Positions 1-6,433 of a stretch of 6,433 bases of DNA are shown piece by piece (within the stretch, counting starts at the first letter, position 1; each line of letters begins with the position of its first letter). Both the position numbers and the translations under genes were made by a program. The stretch lies in contig CAMFIW010000174.1 of NCBI GenBank assembly GCA_945952355.1, positions 1 to 6,433 on the forward strand, read 5' to 3'. The notes beneath the pieces were generated by a model. That model did not search any database. It was not told where the DNA came from and saw nothing but the letters and a program-made list of their open reading frames with translations. The DNA is from an uncultured Phenylobacterium sp. (lineage in GTDB: Bacteria; Pseudomonadota; Alphaproteobacteria; Caulobacterales; Caulobacteraceae).

Positions 1-342
1 TGGCAGGGCTGGACGCCGGACTTCATCCCGAAGATCACCCGCGAGGCGGTTGGCGACGGCCTGGTCGGCAAGATCCTGCCGATCGCCGGGCCCGAGGCGA
101 TGAAGCAGGCCCAGGCGCTGGCGACCCAGGAAGGCATCTTCGTCGGCATCACCTCGGGCGCGACCTTCGCCGGCGCCCTGCAGGTGGCGGCCGAGGCGCC
201 GAAGGGCTCGAACATCCTGTGCATGCTGCCGGACACCGGCGAGCGCTACCTGTCGACCCCGCTGTTCGGCGAGGCGCCGGTGGACATGACGGCCGACGAA
301 CAGGCGATCTTCGACTCCACGCCCTACGGCAAGGCGGGCTAA
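1..342 (+). CDS. cysK: Cysteine synthase A (O-acetylserine sulfhydrylase), C-terminal part
   Basis: The gene enters from the left edge in frame 1 and ends at TAA 340-342, leaving 114 residues. CysK is a PLP enzyme of the cytoplasm that makes L-cysteine from O-acetylserine and sulfide. The visible part opens with QGWTPDFIPK, the counterpart of the HKIQGIGAGFIP segment of classical CysK. It continues with EGIFVGITSGATFAGAL, matching the family's GISSGA loop beside the PLP ring, and closes with the conserved LPDTGERYLSTPLF. The PLP-binding lysine and substrate loop lie upstream of the window. The LPDTGERYLSTPLF version of the ending is the one I associate with alphaproteobacterial CysK-like proteins; a cystathionine beta-synthase-like relative is a less likely alternative. 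The next gene follows after 51 nt on the same strand. Confidence 0.88.
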   Translation, partial: WQGWTPDFIPKITREAVGDGLVGKILPIAGPEAMKQAQALATQEGIFVGITSGATFAGALQVAAEAPKGSNILCMLPDTGERYLSTPLFGEAPVDMTADEQAIFDSTPYGKAG

Positions 343-369
343 CCCCCCGCTAAGCCTGGGCGGCTAGGC

Positions 370-394
370 TGGCGGCGCTATAGGAGCGCCGCCA
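370..394 (+). promoter_or_regulatory. Perfect 10-bp hairpin over the ribosome binding region of the membrane protein gene
   Basis: The left arm TGGCGGCGCT (370-379) and right arm AGCGCCGCCA (385-394) are exact reverse complements around the 5-nt loop ATAGG. The right arm ends on the A of the ATG at 394. The likely Shine-Dalgarno TAGGAG (381-386) lies in the loop and first stem pairs. No T-tract follows, so this is a poor intrinsic terminator for cysK. It could limit translation of the downstream gene. A weaker hairpin (AGCCT 353-357 with AGGCT 366-370) sits just upstream and shares base 370. The structure is seen in the sequence; any regulatory role is inferred. Confidence 0.5.
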
Positions 395-726
395 TGAGCC
401 AGACCTTTGGACGTCGCGCGCCGCAGCCGGCTGCCGGCTGGCGGCCCGAACCGGCCCTGCCCGTCGTCGCCGAGGGCGCCGCCGTGAAGAGCGACTGGAC
501 GCCTTCCGCCGACCCCGAGTTCGCCGACTGGCAGGCGGCGCGGCGCGGGACGCGCTGGAAGACCTGGGGCATGGCCGGGCTGATGGTGCTGGGCGGGCCG
601 ATGAGCTTCTTCATGCCCGAGGGCATCGGCCAGTGGGCCGGTTGGGCGCTGATGGCCCTGGGCGCGGCGGGGCTGCTCAGCCGCTTCCGCAAGCCGCCAG
701 CAGAGCGGGCCGAAGCTCAGGGCTGA
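394..726 (+). CDS. Small membrane protein of unknown function
   Basis: A 110-aa protein that I do not recognise as a named family. Residues 1-55 are hydrophilic and rich in proline, alanine and arginine. Two hydrophobic segments follow at about 57-73 and 79-97, joined by a short MPEGIGQ turn, then a positively charged tail beginning RFRKPP. This suggests a small inner-membrane hairpin protein with both ends on the cytoplasmic side, judging from the positive charges (RRGTRWK before helix 1, RFRK after helix 2). The start at 394 is supported by TAGGAG seven bases upstream, although that site is inside a strong hairpin. It lies 51 nt after cysK on the same strand and could be cotranscribed with it. 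Third codon positions are almost all G or C, as expected for a real gene here. Confidence 0.75.
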   Translation: MSQTFGRRAPQPAAGWRPEPALPVVAEGAAVKSDWTPSADPEFADWQAARRGTRWKTWGMAGLMVLGGPMSFFMPEGIGQWAGWALMALGAAGLLSRFRKPPAERAEAQG

Positions 727-763
727 CGCGCAGCATATTGCGCCCAAGGCCGCGCTCCGCCAC

Positions 764-1579
764 ATGGCCGGCATGAGCGCGCTGTTCTTCGACCTCAAGG
801 CCACCCACAACCCACACCGCTGGTACCTGCCGCTGACCGATGCGGTCTGCGTGGGGTCGCCGGGGCAGATGTTCATGTATGGCGGCATCGGCCTGGCCAG
901 CGCGATCGCGGCCATGGAGCGGACGTGCGACCGGCCGGTGGTGTGGGCGACGGCGCAGTACCTGTCCTATGCGCGCCCCGGTTCGGTGGTCGACCTCGAC
1001 GTCTGGGTCCCTGTCGCCGGCAAGTACAACAGCCAGGCCCGGGTCATCGGCCATGTGGGCGACCAGGAGATCTTCACGGTCAACGCCGCCCTCGGCGCGC
1101 GACCGAGCCCGGTCTCGCACCAGTGGGTCGCCATGCCCGACATGCCGCCGCCGGAGGCCTGCGAGCGGTCGATGCTGTGGGGTGACCAGGGCCAGAACCT
1201 GAACGCCCGGCTCGATGTGCGCATGGCCAAGGGCCGCTATGGCGAAGGGCCGCGCGAGGGCAGGATCAGCGCCGACGGCCGGCTGGTCATGTGGATGCGG
1301 ATGATCGAGGACTTCCCTGTCGACGCCAGCGCACTCGCCGTCTTCGCCGACTACGTGCCGTCGGGCGTGGGCGCGGCGCTGGGTCGGCCCGGCGGCGGCA
1401 ACAGCCTGGACAACACCCTGCGCATCGTCCGGATCGTGCCGACCCGCTGGGTGCTGGCCGACATCATGATCCAGGGCCTGCATGGCGGCTTCGCTCATGG
1501 CGACATGCGACTATTCAGTGAGGATGGGACGCTGATGGCGATGGCCAGCCAGTCGGTGATTGTCCGCCACCTCGACTAG
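764..1579 (+). CDS. Acyl-CoA thioesterase, TesB-like double-hotdog family
   Basis: A 271-aa protein that probably hydrolyses acyl-CoA thioesters to free acid and CoA in the cytoplasm. It has the two-hotdog layout of the TesB/thioesterase-like superfamily. The first hotdog covers about residues 36-110: the GGIGLASAIAAME helix, then the strands WATAQYLSYARPG and ARVIGHVGDQEIF. The second covers about 165-270 and ends in the typical signature PTRWVLADIMIQG, GGFAHGDMRLFSEDG and ASQSVIVRHL. Length is close to the usual 270-290 aa. Substrate chain length cannot be read from the sequence. ATG 764 has no well-spaced Shine-Dalgarno (AAGG at 746-749 is 14 nt away), and ATG 773 is an alternative that removes three residues. 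The gap after the preceding gene is 37 nt, and its stop is 6 nt from the stop of the convergent DUF3830 gene. Confidence 0.85.
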   Translation: MAGMSALFFDLKATHNPHRWYLPLTDAVCVGSPGQMFMYGGIGLASAIAAMERTCDRPVVWATAQYLSYARPGSVVDLDVWVPVAGKYNSQARVIGHVGDQEIFTVNAALGARPSPVSHQWVAMPDMPPPEACERSMLWGDQGQNLNARLDVRMAKGRYGEGPREGRISADGRLVMWMRMIEDFPVDASALAVFADYVPSGVGAALGRPGGGNSLDNTLRIVRIVPTRWVLADIMIQGLHGGFAHGDMRLFSEDGTLMAMASQSVIVRHLD

Positions 1580-1585
1580 GCGGAC

Positions 1586-1996
1586 TCAAGCCACCTCGAA
1601 CCGGATCGTCTGCGCACCCTTCCACAGCAGGGCGTGGCCAATGCGCGGCAGGGCATCGACCCCCTGGGTGACGGTTAGGATGTGATTGCCGTTGAGGGGG
1701 CCATCCTTGCAGCCGAACGTGGCGAGGCCATAGGGCGCCAGGATCTCGGGCTCGCTGAGCGGCCCGGCGTAGAGCAGGATCTGGCCAGGAGCCGGACGGT
1801 GCAGCGCATTCTCCTCCGGCAGGGCGAGACCGATCTCGCCCAGCGGCGCCCAGCCGCTCTCACCGCTCCAGCGGCCGTGGATCAGGTGGCGCTCGAGCGG
1901 CAGGAGGGCCAGGAAGGCCGCGCAGGAGATCGGTGCGGCCTGTTGCTCCAGCCGGGCCACGAGGCGCTCGGGTCCGATGGCGATGTGGATGTCCAT
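1586..1996 (-). CDS. DUF3830 family protein (cyclophilin-like fold)
   Basis: A 136-aa protein matching DUF3830, a small family with a predicted cyclophilin-like beta-barrel and no firmly established reaction. Diagnostic segments are an N-terminal MDIHIAIGPERLVARLEQ strand and helix, APISCAAFLALLPLE (about 20-34), PEENALHRPAPGQILLYAG (mid-protein), SEPEILAPYG, GPLNGNHILTVTQGVDALP and the closing LLWKGAQTIRFEV. The open frame extends to 2218, but those extra residues resemble nothing in the family, and homologues start just before an I.I..G strand. I therefore place the start at 1996. A GGAGG sits only one base before this ATG, which is unusually close. The gene is convergent with the thioesterase (6-nt gap) and divergent from the DUF899 gene. 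Members elsewhere are sometimes near transport or amidohydrolase genes; nothing like that is here. Confidence 0.78.
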   Translation of the reverse strand: MDIHIAIGPERLVARLEQQAAPISCAAFLALLPLERHLIHGRWSGESGWAPLGEIGLALPEENALHRPAPGQILLYAGPLSEPEILAPYGLATFGCKDGPLNGNHILTVTQGVDALPRIGHALLWKGAQTIRFEVA

Positions 1997-2138
1997 GCCT
2001 CCGCCATGGGGCGCCGCGCCTGGGCCGCGCAATCGAAAACCGCGCGGCGGCTCGCCAATCGCGACAGACTTGTCACTCCCGTCGCTTCGTTCGCCGGGCG
2101 CATGGATTGATATCTCAGACGCAACGAGGACGCCCCAC
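1997..2138. promoter_or_regulatory. Divergent intergenic region between the DUF3830 and DUF899 genes
   Basis: These 142 nt separate two divergent starts and must hold at least one promoter, probably two. No convincing -35/-10 pair could be assigned. The visible elements are an AT-richer patch TTGATATCT near 2106-2114, about 25 nt before the plus-strand start; an inverted repeat GCCGCGC (2024-2030) / GCGCGGC (2042-2048) around an A-rich 11-nt loop; and the GAGGA ribosome binding site of the plus-strand gene at 2125-2129. The promoter role is inferred from gene orientation. Confidence 0.35.
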
Positions 2139-2900
2139 ATGAGCCGACACGCCACCGGAACCCGTGAGCAATGGCTGGCCGCCCGGTTGAAGCTGCTGGA
2201 GGCCGAGAAGGCCCACACCCGCGCCGGCGACGAGGTGGCCCGCCAGCGCCAGGCCCTGCCCTGGGTGAAGGTCGAGGCGACCTACCGGTTCGAGACCGAT
2301 GAGGGCGCACGCGAATTGAAGGATCTGTTCGGCGGGCGGTCGCAACTGATCGTCTACCACCTGATGTTCGGCCCCGACTACGAGGCCGCCTGCCCGTCCT
2401 GTTCGGCGATCGCCGACGGGTTCAACGGCGTCTTCCCGCACCTGCAGAACCACGACGTGGCGTTCTGGGCGGTGTCGCGCGCACCGCTGGCCAAGCTCGA
2501 TGCGTTCAAGCGGCGGATGGGCTGGACCTTCCCCTGGGCCTCTTCGCAGGGCGGCGCGATCAACTTCGACTTCAATGTCGGCATCTCCGCCGAGCAGCAA
2601 AGCGAAGGCGGCTACGAGTACAACTACCGGCCGGGCCGGTCCTTGCCCCCGGGCGCCGGCGCGGGGCCTGGAGCCCAGGCGGCGGCCCAGGCAGGGACCG
2701 ATTTCGCCACCTTCACGCGCGAGCGACCGGGCATGAGCGCCTTCGCCCTGCAGGACGGCGCGGTCCATCACGCCTATTCGACCTACGCCCGCGGGCTGGA
2801 TGGGATCTGGGCGATGTACGCCTGGCTCGACCGCGCGCCGCTGGGGCGCAACGAGGATGGCATGTGGTGGCGCCATCACGACCGCTACGCGGCCGCCTGA
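2139..2900 (+). CDS. DUF899 family thioredoxin-like protein (predicted dithiol-disulfide oxidoreductase)
   Basis: A 253-aa protein of the DUF899 family (COG4312), which has a predicted thioredoxin-like fold and an oxidoreductase assignment not proven for most members. The N-terminal helix runs to about residue 35, and the thioredoxin-like core starts near 47 (TYRFETDEGARELKDLFGGR). The redox-type pair C85-P-S-C88 lies in YEAACPSCSAIADGFNG. It is followed by HLQNHDVAFWAVSRAPL, RMGWTFPWASSQGG and FDFNVG, all family hallmarks. The C-terminus carries AYSTYARGLDGIW, APLGRNEDG and WWRHHDRY. Residues about 167-187 form a Pro/Gly/Ala/Gln low-complexity linker. ATG 2139 is preceded by GAGGA at 9-nt spacing; the longer open frame back to 1977 has no family-like residues. 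No signal peptide is seen, so it is probably cytoplasmic. A DUF1801 gene follows after 37 nt. Confidence 0.88.
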   Translation: MSRHATGTREQWLAARLKLLEAEKAHTRAGDEVARQRQALPWVKVEATYRFETDEGARELKDLFGGRSQLIVYHLMFGPDYEAACPSCSAIADGFNGVFPHLQNHDVAFWAVSRAPLAKLDAFKRRMGWTFPWASSQGGAINFDFNVGISAEQQSEGGYEYNYRPGRSLPPGAGAGPGAQAAAQAGTDFATFTRERPGMSAFALQDGAVHHAYSTYARGLDGIWAMYAWLDRAPLGRNEDGMWWRHHDRYAAA

Positions 2901-2937
2901 TCTCGACATCGGCGCCCAAGCTGCCAAGCTCTGCGGC

Positions 2938-3336
2938 ATGGACGCCCTCTTCCGCTTCAGCTCCGCCGTTGCGCGATCCCGCGAGGTCGAGGCCTGGTTC
3001 TCGGGCGGCGACGAGGCGATGCGGCGCCTGGCGCAGCCCTGGTTCAAACGCCTGCGCGCCAGCGGGGCCAACACTCGCGAGCTGCTGCACGACGGCCACC
3101 CGACCGCCTGCGTCGAGGACGCGGCCTTCGCCTATGTCGACGCCTTCTCGGCCCATGTGAATATCGGGTTCTACGAGGGCGCGTCGCTGCCGGACCCGCT
3201 GGGACTTCTGCAGGGTGCGGGCAAGCGGATGCGGCACGTGAAGCTGCGCTGGGGCGAGCCGGTGGACGAAGTGGCGCTCACGGCGCTGATCGCGACGGCC
3301 TATCACGACATGGCCGCCAGGCTCGCGGCGAAATGA
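2938..3336 (+). CDS. DUF1801 domain protein
   Basis: A 132-aa protein with the DUF1801 (YdhG-like) domain over most of its length. The recognisable core is AYVDAFSAHVNIGFYEGASL (about 65-84), then DPLGLLQGAGKRMRHVKLR (86-104), and a C-terminal helix DEVALTALIATAYHD. The family is small, soluble and of unknown biochemical function; the conserved basic GKRMRHVKLR strand suggests ligand or nucleic-acid contact, but this is not established. No signal peptide or membrane segment is visible. The start at 2938 gives a normal family length, although no good Shine-Dalgarno precedes it, so translation may depend on the DUF899 gene ending 37 nt upstream. The two genes probably form one transcript that ends at the hairpin beginning 2 nt after this gene's stop codon. 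Confidence 0.82.
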   Translation: MDALFRFSSAVARSREVEAWFSGGDEAMRRLAQPWFKRLRASGANTRELLHDGHPTACVEDAAFAYVDAFSAHVNIGFYEGASLPDPLGLLQGAGKRMRHVKLRWGEPVDEVALTALIATAYHDMAARLAAK

Positions 3337-3338
3337 AA

Positions 3339-3366
3339 AACGCCGCCGGATCGCCCCGGCGGCGTT
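3339..3366 (-). terminator. Bidirectional intrinsic terminator, stronger on the minus strand
   Basis: A perfect 11-bp stem, AACGCCGCCGG (3339-3349) and CCGGCGGCGTT (3356-3366), has a 6-nt loop. Read on the minus strand the stem is followed by TTTTTCATTT, a proper T-tract, and it lies 26 nt past the stop of the PEP-CTERM gene. Read on the plus strand it begins 2 nt after the DUF1801 stop, but only TTCTCT follows. It probably ends both converging transcripts, with better termination on the minus strand. Confidence 0.85.
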
Positions 3367-3392
3367 CTCTGAAGCCTTTGTTGGGGCGCCGC

Positions 3393-4004
3393 TTAGGCCA
3401 AGGCCATCCGACGGCGCGAGCTGCGCACCATGGTCCCGACGCCGAAGAAGCCGACGATCATCATGGCCCAGGTGGTGGGCTCCGGCACCGCGGCGCCCAG
3501 CAGCTTGAAGGTCGCGGTGATCTTGGCGCCCTCATAGGAGCCTTCGTCGAGGCCACGGTAGCCCGTATTGAAGTCCGCGTCGTTCAGGGTGACCTGCAGG
3601 CGGCCGCCCGCATAGTTGAAGATCACCGGGTCGGCCCAGGTCACGTGACCGTTCTGCCAGTATCCAGCCGCCTCGCCGTAGGTCACGCCATTGACCGCGC
3701 CCGAGAAGGCCACCGGCGAGGTGAAGCTGAACATCACCTTGATGGCCTTGGCGACCTTGTCGTCGGCGTCGACGGTCGGCTCGTTGGTGTAGATCTTGAA
3801 CAGGTCTTCCGTCGCGGTTTGGCCGACGGTGTTCAGATTGAAGTCGATCCCGCCCGGGAGGTCCTGGGTGGAGATTTGCAGGCCCGTCGAAGAGGTGTTG
3901 GCGGTGACCGAATAGTTGCCGACGAAGTGGGCGGCGCTGGCCGAGCCGGCCAGGGCCGCGGCGGTGGCCATCGCGATCGCGCCGGCGAAAATCTTGGTTT
4001 GCAT
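3393..4004 (-). CDS. Secreted protein with PEPxxWA-type PEP-CTERM sorting signal
   Basis: A 203-aa exported protein (206 if the upstream ATG at 4013 is used). It starts with a Sec signal peptide: MQTK, a hydrophobic alanine-rich core, and a likely cleavage site after AGSASA (about residue 24). The mature part is rich in Thr, Asn, Gly and aromatic residues and looks like a beta-sandwich, with DLFKIYTNEPTVDADD near the middle. The C-terminus has the full sorting signal: VPEPTTWAMM, a hydrophobic segment IVGFFGVGTMV, then the basic tail RSSRRR. PEP-CTERM proteins are processed by an exosortase and are often linked to exopolysaccharide or the cell surface; no exosortase is in this window. I prefer ATG 4004 because AAGGA lies 8 nt upstream, whereas at 4013 the same motif touches the ATG. 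It is monocistronic, flanked by a terminator and a pseudogene. Confidence 0.85.
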   Translation of the reverse strand: MQTKIFAGAIAMATAAALAGSASAAHFVGNYSVTANTSSTGLQISTQDLPGGIDFNLNTVGQTATEDLFKIYTNEPTVDADDKVAKAIKVMFSFTSPVAFSGAVNGVTYGEAAGYWQNGHVTWADPVIFNYAGGRLQVTLNDADFNTGYRGLDEGSYEGAKITATFKLLGAAVPEPTTWAMMIVGFFGVGTMVRSSRRRMALA

Positions 4005-4018
4005 CTTGCTCATCCTTT

Positions 4019-4041
4019 GTCTGTTCCGAACCGGGACAGAC
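4019..4041 (-). promoter_or_regulatory. Interrupted inverted repeat just upstream of the PEP-CTERM ribosome binding site
   Basis: On the plus strand GTCTGTTCC (4019-4027) and GGGACAGAC (4033-4041) form a 9-bp inverted repeat with one mismatch around the loop GAACC. In the PEP-CTERM mRNA it would fold directly before AAAGGA, leaving that site single-stranded. It could be a 5' leader hairpin or an operator with GTCTGT/ACAGAC half-sites. The repeat is visible; its role is not known. No clear -35/-10 pair was found upstream of it. Confidence 0.35.
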
Positions 4042-4093
4042 GCCCCCGGCCTGGTTCGAATGTGGCAAGACTGGGGCCAACTCCTGGTTGGTG

Positions 4094-6433
<2,340 letters not shown>

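Noticed and set aside
677..1498. Long minus-strand open frame opposite the thioesterase gene.
   Set aside because: Its translation is a His/Arg/Gly/Pro-rich composition typical of antisense reading of high-GC genes, and the plus strand has clear thioesterase motifs.
1997..2218. N-terminal extension of the DUF3830 frame to 2218.
   Set aside because: The extra 74 residues are low-quality, overlap the start of the divergent DUF899 gene, and match nothing in the family.
2115..3306. Two long minus-strand open frames opposite the DUF899 and DUF1801 genes.
   Set aside because: They show no family motifs, cross real gene boundaries, and mirror well-supported plus-strand proteins.
4019..4060. GTTC/GAAC motifs upstream of the PEP-CTERM gene as an alphaproteobacterial SOS box (GTTCN7GTTC).
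   Set aside because: The copies are not direct repeats with 7-nt spacing, so they do not fit the LexA site.
4045..4070. GGTTCGAAT at 4053-4061 resembles the T-loop box of a tRNA gene.
   Set aside because: The flanking bases do not form a 5-bp T stem, and no anticodon arm, D arm or acceptor stem is visible on either side.

Overview
This window looks like the chromosome of a GC-rich alphaproteobacterium, most likely one of the Caulobacterales (Caulobacter or Phenylobacterium type). The evidence is very high G+C at third codon positions, tight gene packing, a PEPxxWAMMI-type C-terminal sorting signal, and a cysteine synthase with a QGWTPDFIPK / LPDTGERYLST signature. The lineage is inferred from style and protein families; no marker gene is present.

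Left part (1-1579, + strand): the 3' end of a cysteine synthase gene (cysK), a 110-aa two-helix membrane protein whose start codon sits in a perfect GC-rich hairpin, and a complete TesB-like double-hotdog acyl-CoA thioesterase. Middle (1586-3336): a minus-strand DUF3830 protein converges on the thioesterase. A 142-nt divergent intergenic region separates it from a plus-strand pair, a DUF899 thioredoxin-like dithiol protein followed by a DUF1801 protein. That pair ends at a strong hairpin terminator (3339-3366), whose T-tract serves mainly the next, minus-strand gene.

Right part (3393-6433): a minus-strand secreted protein with a PEP-CTERM anchor; then a decayed segment (4094-4858) holding the C-terminal part of an FAD-dependent aromatic-ring monooxygenase with two frame changes, abutting what looks like the last ~37 codons of an unidentified plus-strand gene; then the C-terminal three quarters of an S46 family dipeptidyl-peptidase (minus strand, running off the right edge) with the catalytic Asp and Ser visible and a Gly at the specificity position that suggests DPP7-type cleavage.

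The genes do not form one pathway. It is an ordinary housekeeping and accessory stretch made of short transcription units. I see no mobile element, CRISPR array, RNA gene or defence cassette. The most informative irregularities are the gene graveyard at 4094-4858 and the hairpin covering the ribosome binding region at 370-394.
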